This document shows positions 24,900 through 37,600 of a stretch of 64,000 bases of DNA, in pieces (position 1 is the stretch's first letter; each line of letters opens with the position of its first letter). Position numbers and translations under genes: made by a program. Location: assembly GCA_950295325.1 (NCBI GenBank), contig OX485808.1:10482501-10546500 (forward strand), written 5' to 3'. Source of the DNA: Polytrichum commune. Its lineage: Eukaryota; Streptophyta; Polytrichopsida; Polytrichales; Polytrichaceae. The notes below the pieces were generated by a model. It saw nothing but the letters and a program-made list of their open reading frames with translations, was not told the DNA's origin and made no database searches.

Positions 24900-25510
24900 T
24901 TTTGAGCACTTAGTATGAATGATAATGATATCAAAATTTGAAGGTTTTGGTTTGCTGGTGCAAGTTTGTGTACAAGTTCTGTCATGTTGAAACTGCTGCA
25001 AGTCTTGTTCGTGTGGAATGGAGGTCTCGAGATATTATCACCCCCGAGAGAGGAAGGTATTGTGCCTGTGAGTGCTAGAATCAAGTTGCCAGCATTGAAG
25101 AACTTGCACACAGTAACTGGAAGACCATGGTATCTAAACAGCTACTACTGTCTCTCTAGATATGTTGTCTTTGATTAGCTTGGTCCGACGACAATGCATC
25201 CGGGAACACACATTCCATGGTGGTGGACCTATAAATGTCGGTTTAAAGGCTCTGAACGCTCTGCAGGGCTTAAGGGTTCTTTTTGACCTTGATTTTCTTT
25301 ATTGTTTGATGTAGGCTACTCCAATGCAGGTGGGTATTGCAGCGCAGTCAAACCCTGTAATGCGGAGCAAGAGGTTGTTGCCAACAAGAGATGTCCGCCG
25401 CAAACTGTTCAGCCTGCTTCTACTGCTACACCTGGTATTCCTCTGTTTCTGTACGACCTAACAACTTTTGAATTTGGCGATTTATCACTGAATCCAGACA
25501 ACTAAATATC
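24900..25510 (+). pseudogene. Possible captured exons of unknown origin
   Basis: Two segments look exon-like. One at about 25010-25130 encodes LSPPREEGIVPVSARIKLPA. Another at about 25315-25434, between GATGTAG and GGTATTCC, encodes AEQEVVANKRCPPQTVQ in one frame. They lie just upstream of the GNAT-like fragment and could belong to the same captured gene. Weak support. Confidence 0.3.
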
Positions 25511-25968
25511 TGGTTTAGTGTGGCATTACAATTGGTGTGTTATTTTGATAGAGTGCTTTTCACGACTAGCACCAATTGTCATATGACACAGTTTCTACTT
25601 GCCACCTAATCATTGCAAGACAATTAATGTGGGTTGATGACGAGTAGTTTGGATTCCTATCTGAAGAAGCTAGTTAGTGCACTTTTCCATCTTTTTAGTC
25701 ATGCTTAAATCTTCACGCCCAATTTTTTGTGAGAATTATCCTCTTTGTATCGAAAGATATGGGAAGCTAGAGAGGTCTTTTCTTCACGGGGGGGTAGAGT
25801 GTATCCTTTGTCACTGGTAGCTACATTATTCTATGTACAGGGATAACCAGGTCATGTCAATAAGAGTGATTCCGTAAAGCACTGAGCCATCGTTTAAGGC
25901 GAAGGCTGATGCAAAACTTAGCTGTGATGGCGTTTTGATCACTTTCATAATGTTGTGTTATTCTGCAG

Positions 25969-26985
25969 GAAAGGGTTTACCGATGGCCTTCATATTTGAG
26001 CTTGTCAATCCTAAACATCTAGATGAGGCTGAAAAACAGCTCCTTGAGGTACGGCCTCTGCAGTCTTCTAAATGCATTTACTTTCTCTATAGGTCAACTT
26101 TGAATAATGGTTCTCATCCTTGATTCATTTCACGTTAATAATCTGTAGATGCGTATTTTCTACCAACTATAACTCAAAGCTGGATAATTTGCAACAACCA
26201 CTTCTAGACTGTCACCAATGCAGTGCATCTCGCACCTATCTCATGTGATAGATGCAAGAGTGGGTAGTAATTTCATGCTTCTGATGTTTTTGGCAATGAT
26301 TTGATGTGAGCATGTCTATGTGTGTGATGCAGTGTACAGTACAACTTTATCACCAGGAATTACCAGCAATGAGCTTTGCAGCCAATACTGGGAAAGAGTC
26401 TAACTTTGTTCAAAATTGTACTACCAGCGGGTGAGTATAAATTTGTAACTAGATTGATGATGCTTGTCCTCGATGTATTTGGGTGCACATGTTTGGTGCT
26501 ATGGCTGTTTTTAATGTAGGACTGAATAGCCATGTGAACCATGGTGCAGGCAATATTGTACCTTGATGATGACAAAGTCGGGAGCCACTCCCACTGACAA
26601 CCAGGTGTGTCAGCCATGCTTTTGAATGGTTTGCCCTTTTTGCACACGGATATTTGTGAGATTTGCTCAAATTTTTGCACATCTTCATGATATTTAAACC
26701 ACGTAAATCATTTTGATTACTGGCTTCTTGGACACGGGGAGCTGACTTAATATGATTTCTTCCAACTGCAGACAGTTGTGGGCGCCATCACGTATCAGAT
26801 ACTGCTTCCAGACACTCAATTTGCTGAAATTCCACTTGCTGCTGTTAATCGAGCTTGGCAGTGGAAGGCAACTTTACTTGATTCTTCATGTTGTCACAAA
26901 CATGGGAGGTCACGTTCAAAATTAGTTACCAATCAGTTTTCTTACACTAGTTTTACAAATTTAATCCAGTGTAACCTAGTGTAAT
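25969..26985 (+). pseudogene. Captured four-exon fragment of a plant GNAT-like acetyltransferase gene
   Basis: Exon-like blocks 25969-26048, 26333-26430, 26550-26604 and 26772-26985 each have consensus acceptors and donors and splice in one phase. They encode FELVNPKHLDEAEKQLLE, then CTVQLYHQELPAMSFAANTG, then QYCTLMMTKSGATP, then TVVGAITYQILLPDTQFAEI and PLAAVNRAWQWK. The VVGAITY...AEIPLAAV stretch resembles the GNAT fold before the acetyl-CoA loop. After it the sequence becomes unrelated and the frame soon ends, so the catalytic half is missing. Phase conservation over three introns shows that a host gene segment was copied with its introns. Confidence 0.6.
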
Positions 26986-27255
26986 TAGTGATGCAAAATT
27001 AGTTGTATGATCTCCTATGTGTATGATACTCCATGATTTAATTGTATACAAGGTTATCCAATTTACATGTATTACAAGAAAGGAAGTAAATAAATGTCAT
27101 TTTTACCTATCAAGTATTTCACAATCTTTACCATGCATTTGCGGATTATATGATTTACATGCTAGAAAAAAGACACTTTATTTATGGCAGGCTTTTTGTT
27201 GGCACCTTCCTACAAAACAACACCAAAATCATATGATAAAAGTTTCAATACTAAT

Positions 27256-27716
27256 GAAATAATCATGCACATGCATTTTTAATGTGATTGCATAATGATA
27301 GCATATTGTTACAAGAATGTTAATGAAGAGTGTGGATTGTAGACATATAATGTTGTCATTATGGATGTGATATTGTGGAAATATGAGAATGAAACATGTC
27401 CAATCGGTGAATAACCCGATACTAAACAAATCACAATTAGTATATAATGTGTTGAATTTCTGTCACAGGTATGAGTTTGATTTATTGAAATAATCATGCA
27501 CATACATTTTTATATTGATTGCATAATGATAGCATATTGTTACAAGAATGTTGATGAGCAGTGTGGATTGTAGACATATAATGTTGTCATTATGGATGTG
27601 ATATTGTGGAAATATGAGAATAACACATGTCCAATTAGTGAATAATCCAATACTAAAAAAATCACAATTAGTATATAATGTATTGAATTTCTGTCACAGG
27701 TGTGAGTTTGATTTAT
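27256..27716. repeat. Tandem duplication, about 231-bp unit, two copies
   Basis: The segment from GAAATAATCATGCACAT (27256) to 27486 is repeated at 27487-27716 with scattered differences. It lies near the right end of the CACTA element and is non-coding. Confidence 0.9.
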
Positions 27717-27799
27717 AGACATAACGCACAAAATATGTGGACGATTTATGCTTACTTTGATGTAGATGTATGTTTTCAACATTCGTAGAGCGCTACAAA

Positions 27800-28080
27800 T
27801 TCATTTCAAAAAAGTTGGTAATCCGTTGCAAAACCAATGTAAAAGAGGGTAAATTAAGATAATTCCTTTCTCCATTAGCAACGCTTTTTCAACAAAGGCA
27901 CAACACATTTTCAACGCCACTTTTGCCAACGGTACATAAACAAACTAATATCATATTGGCAACATACTTATAACAGTTTTGCAACGCTTTGGAATACTTC
28001 ACACAAACTTTGGGATTTCCAACACACAATAAACCGTTGCAAAAATGTTGCAAAAATGTTACAAGTGTGTTATAATGTAT
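27800..28080. repeat. Right subterminal repeats of the CACTA element
   Basis: Many GTTGCAAAA / TTTTGCAACGCTTT / TTAGCAACGCTTTTT motifs occur in both orientations over the last ~280 bp. They match those just inside the left end at 13885-13975. Confidence 0.65.
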
Positions 28081-28097
28081 GCCCCTGGGCACTAGTT

Positions 28098-29330
28098 AAC
28101 ACTGCGTTCGGTGAGGCGACCGGTTGAAATAAGATTTCGCCGAAGTTTCGGAACATAGAGCACATTCTTGAGCTTAATAGTGGAGACTTCTCCATTGACA
28201 AGAGTATGAACGTATATATCTCCAATGCCGCGTACATATAGGAGGTGATTATCAGCAATAGTGACACTCCAGGAGTGGTCATCAATTGCTTGAAATTTTT
28301 TGAACCACCGAAGTTTATCGGTCATATGTTCCGTTGCTCCAGAGTCTGCGAACCATGCAGCATCGTCTGCAGTAGTATTGAGTTGAACACAATAGGCCTC
28401 ACTTGACGCCGATGAGTATGAAGCAGATGAATCTTGAGCAGGTGCGCTGGCAGTAAGATTGGCATGACTGCGTTTACCCTTGTGGTGATGATGTTTACGG
28501 GATCCCGAACTCTTGTGCGGAGCGACCATTCGTTTAGGAGAAACAGGTGAGGAGCTGTCAGAATCTTCAGGGCAATCTTTCCCGAAATGGCCACGATGAC
28601 CACACCGGTAGCACCTCGCATGTTTCTTATACTTCGCGTGTCGATCTGCTCTCTCCTTCTTCTGTTCGACAGAGGGAGAAGGTTTCGTATGAGCCGGATT
28701 TGTCTTTGTAAAATACGCCTTGTCGTTAGGTGTATCAAGAAATGTGCCTCGCTCACGGAGTTTACTCTGAAATTTGATGAGTCTTGTCTGGAACCCGAGT
28801 AGGGTTTGTTTGGCGAGAGGGACACTCTCCCACGCAAGAAGAAGAGGATCAAAGGAAGAAGGTAGTCCACATTTGATCTTACTGATAAGTTGTTGTTCGG
28901 TGATGGTTTGCTTCAATTCGGTAAGCTGTTTGGCCAATCGCTGAAGAGTGCTGATGAAGGTAGCGATAGATTCACCATCTCCGAGCTTACAGCTGTAGTA
29001 CTTTTCCTGTAACGCAATAATGCATTCATCAGAATGCTGGTCGTGGTAAGCTTGAAGCTGGCTCCATATTTCATGGGATGTTGAGCAATTGATAACTTCT
29101 TCCTTGTGGAAGGAATCAATTGTCGCGAGAATAGCAACAATGGCCTGCTTGTCATGTTTCTCCCAGAGTAACTGTTCGGCAGGATCTGTGATATCAGACT
29201 TCTTAAGAGAACCATTGACGATAGAGAATAATTCTCGGGACTGAAAAATAAATCTCATGTGCATCTTCCATAGTTGGAAGTTGGTACCATTGTAAATGTC
29301 TACAGCGTTAGCTTCCCGGATTTCTGACAT
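28098..29330 (-). pseudogene. Copia gag and protease, cut by the CACTA insertion
   Basis: Starts at the ATG at 29330 (a frame open from 29360 has no earlier ATG). It has the Copia gag region (NGTNFQLWKMHMRFIF; DSFHKEEVINCSTSHEIW), a basic segment, a CCHC zinc knuckle (CYRCGHRGHFGKDC) and an aspartic protease active site (WFADSGATEHMTD). The frame runs into the CACTA element right after LTERSV and meets a stop inside it. Downstream coding resumes at 13871. No other lesion was seen, so this part was intact when the CACTA element inserted. Confidence 0.93.
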
Positions 29331-29456
29331 GGTGCTTGATGGTTCCTCTTGGATAGACACACTGATCCTCAGAACCCAATCAATTCTATGCTATTGCTTT
29401 CGGGACTTACTTTACCTCTAAAACATTCCCTAGTTTCCGCATCTTGAGCGTGAAAT

Positions 29457-29467
29457 GGCCCATAACC
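29457..29467 (-). promoter_or_regulatory. Copia primer-binding site matching the tRNA-iMet anticodon region
   Basis: Three bases inside the 5' LTR the minus strand reads GGTTATGGGCC. This is complementary to GGCCCATAACC, the anticodon stem-loop of plant initiator tRNA-Met, not to the tRNA 3' end. It fits half-tRNA priming as known for Drosophila copia. Confidence 0.6.
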
Positions 29468-29470
29468 TAT

Positions 29471-29767
29471 TGTATAATAGAACCTGACAAGCTCACATAC
29501 TCAACACCATAACACACCGTAACAGCTAACCTTGTATACTTTATTGATAACAGAAACTGAGTTACATGAGAAATACCAAACAGACAGACTAACAAGCTCA
29601 GAGGAGCACTATGAATGGTGTCACCGAGAGAGACGACTCACTGAGTTCGTTCATCCTCATCTGTATACATTCATCCTAGCAAACTATCCTTCCAGAAAGT
29701 TCTACACCTAGAGAGTTCTATAACTAGTAACTACGTTCTTCTACAATGTAATCTATCTAAACTAACA
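29471..29767 (-). repeat. Copia 5' LTR (right copy)
   Basis: Partner of 10956-11252, with two substitutions between the copies. Confidence 0.95.
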
Positions 29768-29771
29768 ATAT

Positions 29772-30760
29772 CTTATAATGGGGGTCAGTGTGTGACTGGC
29801 ACATATAGACGTAGATGGCTAATTTGCACAATATTCCTTCAGCACAATTCTAGTTGGCCTCTTGTCACAGTACTCATTGTATTGCCGCTCCGGAGACTGC
29901 AGAATATCATCCTACAGACCTACAGACTCCAGAGTCCGCATGGACTTCTGATTTTCTCTGGAATCTGAGCATACTGGGGTCTAGACTACCTATTGTTCAC
30001 TACTATTCAAGAAAAATGAAGGTTTAGAAACCGACACAGAACATGTCGGTTGAAACACTAGGTTGAGTGCATCATGGTGCCAAGAGAATAAAAAAAATTC
30101 TGTCAATTAGGGATTCCATATAGGAAATGTCAATTAAAATAGGTGAAATCAACAAGATTTTGGTCGAAGTTAGTTGTTATGCAAATGACCAAATGTGAAT
30201 CTAGGAGGGTGCTCTGCACCTACAGAGAAGACTTGCTACCAGAGAAGTGTTGCTCCAGAGGAGTGATCCTAGTTTTTCAAATTTACCCAGGAAAATGAAA
30301 AGGGGTAGTTAGACACCTCCATTTAGACGTCTAATTTATGATGGAAATCTATGAACGCAAACATCTGATCATATATTAAATTCACATAGATTGAATGTTG
30401 TCCATCACAACCCTTAAAGCTACAGTTCTTCTAACATGATGTTCCTGCAACGCCATGGATATTACAGTCCTGCCTTCATAATATGACATATGGGAACATC
30501 TTCAGAAATGTGATCTTATCTAATGGCCGCAATTTCAATAATATCATGACATCTGGACCTAATTGTCGTAATTATATCACGGTCTCCCTTAAAAATCTAA
30601 GAACTTACAACAAACTTTCAACTCGAGGCTTTAAACAAATATATTCAAGTATAATGCACAATGCCATAGAGAGTTAGAAAATGTATTCCTTGCTATCTGC
30701 AGATTTGACTAGCGAACCAATTCGACTTACAGATGATGCAGATAAAATTTCTAACTTTTC
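29772..30760. other. Intergenic, no gene seen
   Basis: The open frames are short, with no recognisable motifs or consistent splice signals. Confidence 0.4.
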
Positions 30761-30765
30761 CTCTA

Positions 30766-31202
30766 CAGTCTACCCTCTATAAATGTTAACCCTCGGGAGT
30801 GGATCAAAGTTAACATTTATAGAGGTGTTAACAGTTAACAATTATAAAATTATTTTTTTGAGCAATATACAAATCTTAACATTTATAAATATAAGCAATT
30901 GTGAAGAGTCCTTGTGAGAGAATACCATTTATAAAATTGCAAACCCAATTAAAACTTTATTCAATATCAAGTTTACAAATCACGGGTGAAGTATGAATCA
31001 ATGGTTCTTTGGTGAGATTCATCTGCATGCACAACTTCATTCGTTAACATTTATAGAGTCAAATTTACAAAGAAGGGAGTACCATTTTGTTAACAGTTAA
31101 CAAGTTTAACATTTATAGTGTGCAATATGTGGGGAGTAGAAGAAAGTAAACATTTAGAGAGGGTTAACACTTATAGGTGTAACATTTATAGAGGGTGGAC
31201 TG
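30766..31202. mobile_element. 437-bp Emigrant/Lemi-like (pogo-type) MITE
   Basis: Termini are CAGTCTACCCTCTATAAATG on the left and its inverted counterpart, with one change, on the right. A TA dinucleotide flanks each side (30764-30765, 31203-31204). TIRs of CAGT...ACCTCTATAAAT form with TA duplications are typical of plant pogo-like Lemi/Emigrant elements. Internal ACATTTATAGAG motifs repeat. No coding capacity. Confidence 0.75.
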
Positions 31203-31697
31203 TATCAAGTACCGAACTTACAAATTTCAACTCCGCTAAACCAGAGGCAAAGGGAGCTGAAGACGAGTATGCTCAAAACATCAGTAGGAAGGACTCACTG
31301 ATGATGGTCTGTTTTAACTTGTACTAAACCTAACTATTCCTTGTGCGCAATACGACGTAACTTGTCAATGCAGCAGAAAGATTCACGCGTTGAGCAACTG
31401 AATCCTAAAAAATCATGTCGTAATATCTCTCAAAACGTTAACAGGTCTCATCTCTCTGCAGAACTTAGAGAATTCTCCTCTTATGTAACGACTACCCACT
31501 CGCCCTACGCTGTTCTAGTCATCACAAATGAATCGGCACATAATCTAGGTTGTTATTCAAGTGGACTCCCAGAAGTCGAATAAAAACAAGTTCGGATATA
31601 ATAGGTTACTTGTGTGCACTCAACTGCCTCGGCCTACGTATAATTGAGTCTCTTATCTTTGTTGTGACTATCTTTCTTAGCTGGGATGAAGAAAAAT

Positions 31698-34600
31698 CTA
31701 CACTACTTCGGCAGCCAGAACAGAAAGAGGGATCCTCACAACGTGGCCCCTGTCTCCTGTCCAAGCCATAGACCCAAATGTGAACTCCCCATTGCTCTGC
31801 GTCGCCTTCAGAGTGACGGTAATGCAGATAGATTCCCCTGGCTTAACCTTGAATGACTCAGGATGCACTCGAACAAAGACTCCAGAAGGCGAGGTCACCG
31901 AAACAACGTATTTCTCACGAGCTAAACCCACACTCGTCACCGTCCTCTTCACCGTCCTAGTCCCTACCAGATTCGCCACTGTGATGGAGGGCATGTTGAG
32001 GTCGGATGACCGGGCTCCCATAATGGGATTGCATGTTGCACCTGTGGAGTCCTGCACTGTGTTTGCATCCACGCCTGGAAGAGTGCACAGAAAGTTGACA
32101 TAGTCTTGGAATTCTGCCAACCCACCAGAACATGAATGAGCATTGTGGGTTTGGTCGTGACTGTGTTGCAAGAGAAGGATAATTAATGGCAATCCTTTTC
32201 ATTCCTTTGATGCTATCACATTCATTAACTAAGTAGGACTCAACTGATGTCACCATTCATATGCACCAAGCTGGAATAATGAACTAAGACACTACATGCT
32301 CAACCAAGGTAAAGCTGTTTGAATTTGATAGGATCTAAGGAATAAATCATCGAGGGTTAATACCTGATAACTCCAGGAACTCATAAACTGATTCAAATTC
32401 AACGGTCAGCTAGCTGATAACTCTGAGTCCCTTCTCACTATCATCTCCTTGCCCTGGTTTGCTTTACCAAAGTGGTGTTACAACTTCCCTACACTTGGCT
32501 ATTGGTAGTAGGTCTACAATAGTCAAGTGGTTCGCATTGGCTTTGGTCTTTAGGTATGTCTGTAATGGCTTCCACAAACTCTTAGTTGATGCTCACCTAT
32601 CCGTGGCAATTTCAGAAGCTTTCTGTGAGACAAGAAGTATGTGTTCACCTCTTTCAAAGACGAGCCCTGGATCTAAGGCGGCGGTGGCATTGACTGCTCC
32701 ACAGCCGACGTCAAATGGTGATGCCGACCCCGACGGCGACGACGATGGATTCGCCGACGGCTGCTCGGCGAGAATTGGATTGTTCCAAAAGTCGATGTTG
32801 CTTGCAGTGGTGAGAAGTGCCGAGTGGATGGCGGAAGGGCTCCAAGTTGGGTTCCTCTGTTTGATGAGGGCGACGATGCCGGCGATGTGCGGTGTCGCCA
32901 TGCTCGTCCCGGATATCAGTGCAAATTTCTCCCCTGCGAAGTCAGTCAGTCACAAAAAATATCAAATTTTGCAAAATCAAATTCAAGGTGCGTGTGCAAA
33001 TTACACACAAACCATAGTTGTAGTTTACTTTCTTTGGTTCTTTTTCTGAGGGACAAGGAGGGAAAAGGTGCATTGATGACACCCACAACCTCAACTACTC
33101 TTTCTTGCCCGACTAAGGTATGTGGGTGTTATTCGGGTTTTTTTCATGGTGTCCAACTTCTACCGGATAGATTTACACAACGAAACTTGTGTTGCATTAG
33201 CAAATTTATAATGAAGCATCAGCAAAAAATTGAATTGAAAATCAATACTCCCATGGTTTAGTTATCATCATCAGAAGTGCATGTTTGTTGATTCCTTAAC
33301 TGAATACATAAGTCCTCCCAACTATGTTCACTATTGAGTGTGAAGTAGTCAATTTTGAAAATGTAGTCAATAAAATATGAAGACGTAGTCCAATCTCTTT
33401 CAAACAAGAGTGTTTATGGTGTTTTTTCTTTGATCCTCACCGAGGCACACACCAATCAAATATAGGTCTCCATATCAAAAGAGTAACCGAATAACACCCG
33501 CATACCTTACGAAACGAGGTGTATGGTTACGATGGTTGTAGTTACTTTCTCTGGTTCTATTTTGCTTGTAGTTACTATTGGAAGAGAACTTCTAAGCCAA
33601 AGCATGAGAGAGGATCTGTAGGAGGCAGTTACTCTTAGAGAAACTTTCACTAGAATCAATAAAATGCTTGTCTCCACTCCACAGATTGCACCAATAAGAA
33701 GGACAATCATTGAGGTCAAATCCATTATTGAACTACAAGAGTAATTTGTGTGGAAACGAACAAAATCGTAGTTGTGGTTGAAGATGGGCCTAAACCACTA
33801 TATACGTACCAGTGAAGCCTGCGACGTCAATTGCAGAGGGCGACCAAGCGCCCCACACCTCGTTCCCGGGCGCCATCAAGTCGGGTTTCAACAGATCCGC
33901 CACCACGGACGTGATGGTGTTGGCAAATACAGGGCCTCTCGAAGAGAACGCGGCGACTTGCGGGGCTTCGACCTTGAGCAATGCCTGTCGGGAGTCAGTT
34001 AGCCTGACACGCGCTTTCGATTGGAGGATGGTCCCATCACTGTCTCTCTTCAACCTCGAATTGTAGTAATCAAGCAGCTCCTGCAATTATCATCAGAGAA
34101 TAGATCATACTTGTAAACATTGGTGGCGGCAATTTAATATTTCTCACCCAATTCAGATACTTCAGAAATTAGCTGAGATACAGTAGACAACTAATTCTTC
34201 TTGTTTGAGTATCCAGAACAACAATTTCCAGATCGTAACAAGTGACACGTCCTACTAGTCCTACATGCCTCAGTTTTTGTGTTTTTTGTTCGTTTCTATA
34301 CATCCAAGGTCAAGATTAAGCAAAATTATGGAACTTATGGGAAAGAGGCAACGGTACGATCACTGGACACTGGCGGAGTCAGAGTCAGGGATGGAGAAAT
34401 TAGATGCAGTAGACAACAAAAGCTTCTTACTTGGGTACTCAGAACAACAATTTCCAGATTCACAAGTGACACGCCATAGAAACATGCCTTTGTTATGTTT
34501 TCTGTTTGGCATTTCTATACATCCAAAGACAAGATAATGCAAAAGAATGGAACTTATATGGAAAGAGGCAAGGTTGTGATCACTGTACAGTGGCGGAGTC

Positions 34601-37600
34601 AGAATCAGGGATGAAGACGGTGGGAAGAAAGTATGGAACAGGGTCCATGGTGACCCGCTGCAGCTTCAAGCTCAACAAAGAAGCCTTGTTCAGCACGATG
34701 AGCCCCGAGGCATTCAAGCTGGAAGCGACCTCGACTGCTTTCTGGAATTCGGAGGCTGCTCCACCACCAGAGTACTCCACAAAGTTGCACACGAGGATCT
34801 TATTGCGGACCAGAGTGACATTAAAGGGTGCCGCATTCTGGCAGTAAGAGAAGAATTCGGCATCCAAGCCCAAGGTGTCATTGCTGAAAGCGTCTTCCGC
34901 GTAAATAAGATGATGCCAAGTTGAGGGGCTGGTCCCGGCTGCAAGGGAAAATTTAGAGGATTTTGCTTTAATGGCTGGAGGTGGTCGTGGAAGAAGGATG
35001 AAGAAGACCCTCCCTTTCTTTGTGTACGTACGTACTTTTGATGATTTGATATGAGGAATTTTGTGGTAATAATCAATAGCTTTTTCCAGAAGGACGTACC
35101 TGAAAATCCAGTTCCGATGTACTGATCACCGTTCCTTGCTACAACAACATCCTCATAAGCCCGGTCGCTCAAACCAGCAGCCACGGAGATCAACCAAGGG
35201 CCATAAGAATTCATTGTTGATGGGTAAGGTCCTGAATTTCCAGCTGCATGGACCACCACAACACCAGCCGAGACAGCAAACAGGAGAGCCACATCGAAGG
35301 CGTTGAGGCACGGCACCCCAGTGGCACTGTTGATGGAGCCAAGGGAGATACTGAGAACATCCACATTGTCGTGGACTGCCTGCAAGCAATTTTTAGCTGC
35401 CAATTAGTGCTTTACGAGGAATAATTCACAAGTCTTATACAAATCGGTACCATGTGAGTAGGGAGAATTGGGAGGCCCGCAATGCCAGCCCGAAATGATA
35501 AGAGATGGTGTACCCTCATCAAATGACATTGCATGCTATCCAGCGAGTATTGCACAATTCTTATCCGACCTGGGTTCAGGGCAATTTCACTACAAAGAAA
35601 CTGTACTACAGAGTCATTTTGTTCTGAAGGCAATTTAAAAGTGGGCTAGCTGCTGTATCATTTTTAATCAGGTAGAAATACCTTTCTGTTTGGGCATTTG
35701 TAGAATTGGTGCATTCTGAATCCAGAATCACATATCGATTTTCAATGTTAGATGCTCTGAGCATATCTAGTGCAGATTGTGACGACTGCGATCATCGCCT
35801 TGTGAATCAATGATCCAAATGTGATATTATAGTAAGATGTTTATCCCACTCCTCAAAATACTGCAATCGTTAGCTTCTACTGCTACAAGAATCTGGGAAA
35901 TGGAAAGTAGAGTTTCTCATTGAATTGAGAGGCAAGTTGTTATGTACCTGATCCAGACCAGCCAGCACGTCAGAGAGGAAGCCGCCATCCCGGAAGATAA
36001 CTTTGTATACCGCTATCCTGACACATATTGACAGGTCATGGTGAGTTGAGTTCAACATGCCCATTCGAAATACTACAATGTCATGAATCTTTGCTGTTAG
36101 ATGCAACATATCTTGAAATTTTGGAAGTGCCGCTAATCACATAGGACACGTTTCAAAGGCCCATATGACTTAGTGCAGCAACTCCAATCGCCTGGACCAA
36201 AATTTGTCACCAAGGAAAAACAGAATACAAATATTTGAAACAACAAGTAAACTCGTGGCTTTGTTGTGAATGAAAACCTACCGAGCACGAGGAGCAACGC
36301 CACTGGCTGTGCCATAATTGTAGCCTTTCACCATCACAGGCACTCCCTTGCTCCCAGCTGCTATTGAGCTTGTGTGTCTGTAAGGCACCCATGGTAATAA
36401 ACATGCACACCCACAGGTCTCTGAGTCAGGTATGGCGTATGTAACTTACCTGAAATGCACACAACATCAATAGTTTAAGTCAATTGATGCATAGAGAGCT
36501 CAGCTTGCTTCATCGCTGTCAAGACTTTGGAAGTTGCATAGTGTACGTGAAAACCTGTATATAACAGAGTTATCCTCAAAGTCTCTCAAAACTCATGTTT
36601 TGGTAGGGAGTTTCGCCCCACTTTTGAAATTCTATAATGTTTGAGGAGCATTCAAGTGATGTGAGAACCCCCAATTTTGGAGGAATAAGCAGAGGCATTT
36701 GACTCTGACCAAGAGACGCTTGTATAAAAATGAAACTCCTTGTCAAACTTTCGAGAGCACCAATTTAGGGGCCTTGAAAAGTTTAGAATGAAATCCATGA
36801 AATCCATTTTGATATTGCTGTCTTTTGGACAAAGTCAAACCCCTCCCGTTCATTTCACCAGAATTGGAGGTTCCAACACCACTTGAACACTTCTTAAACA
36901 TTTGAAATTGTCAAGAGTGGGGTGAAACTCCCTACCAAAACATGAGATTTTGAGAGACTTTAAGGACAACTCTAATAACCTAAACACTTTCTTCGAGTAC
37001 TAAGTGGCTCTGCTATTCACTCTCCTCAATTCTTTCAGTTCTTAATGGGTTTGCATTCCCGTGAACCAAATCCCCGGTGTAGATTTGTGCAGTGCATAGG
37101 TTTTTGCACTTCAATCCCGGCATGAATTACAGAAATGAAAGACCTAAAATTGGTTTTGAGTCCTGATGAACCAAGTTCCATTGGCTGAAAGAAATGGGAA
37201 CTGACGTGCCGTGTCCGTCTCCGTCCATGGGTGAGGCGAAATCGTAAGTCTCATTGAAGAGCTCTGCAGCGATGATTCCTCTTGCAAAATGCTTGGCTCC
37301 GACCACTTTCCCATTACATGAGCCATTGGGGAATGTCTCCTCGTCGACCTCGCAGCTCCCTTTCCACTTGCTCAAGGGACCGTAGGGTTTGCTCCACAAC
37401 CCTTTGTCGCTGAAGCTCTCATGTGTGGGGTCGATCCCAGTGTCCAGCATGCCAATCACCATCCCCTCTCCCGCATTCGCTGGACCTCCCAGAACCGGCC
37501 AGGCTCCATTTGGCAGGTTCAAAAAGTCCGGTGTATGTGTTGTTGTTTTCTGGAGCAATTTGTCAAGCTCGACAGAGACAACTTGCGGATGCTCTTGGAG

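Larger units (their letters stand above)
13875..28094 (+). mobile_element. 14.2-kb CACTA/EnSpm-type DNA transposon, apparently autonomous
   Basis: The ends are fixed by the interrupted Copia frame. Removing 13875-28094 and one 3-bp copy (GTC at 13872-13874, GTT at 28095-28097) restores a continuous reading frame. Terminal inverted repeats are imperfect: TAGTACCTAGAGCCCC on the left and TAGTGCCCAGGGGCA read inward from the right. The + strand thus runs TAGTA...CACTA, not the canonical CACTA...TAGTG. Subterminal motifs with GCAACG cores (TTAGCAACGCTTTT, TTGCAACGGTTTTGCAAC) cluster at both ends. It carries a TNP2-type transposase, a Ptta/En/Spm-type second gene, tandem repeats and captured host exons. 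The 3-bp duplication and TNP2 support the CACTA superfamily despite the atypical termini. Confidence 0.93.
10956..29767 (-). mobile_element. Ty1/Copia retrotransposon, split by a CACTA-type element
   Basis: LTRs of 297 bp (10956-11252 and 29471-29767) start TGTATAATAG and end AACTAACA, with only two mismatches that I can count, so the insertion is recent. The likely target duplication is AATAT (10951-10955; overlapping the right end at 29767-29771). The element reads leftward: gag and protease at 29330-28098, then integrase and RT from 13871 to 11286. A 14,220-bp element (13875-28094) plus a 3-bp duplication interrupts the coding sequence. A polypurine tract (GAGTGGGAGTA on the minus strand) lies next to the left LTR. 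Without the insert the element is about 4.6 kb. It cannot move by itself because much of the RT-RNase H region is deleted. Confidence 0.95.

Noticed and set aside
32459-33261. Plus-strand open frames of 145-196 aa
   Set aside because: Antisense shadows of subtilase exons and introns.
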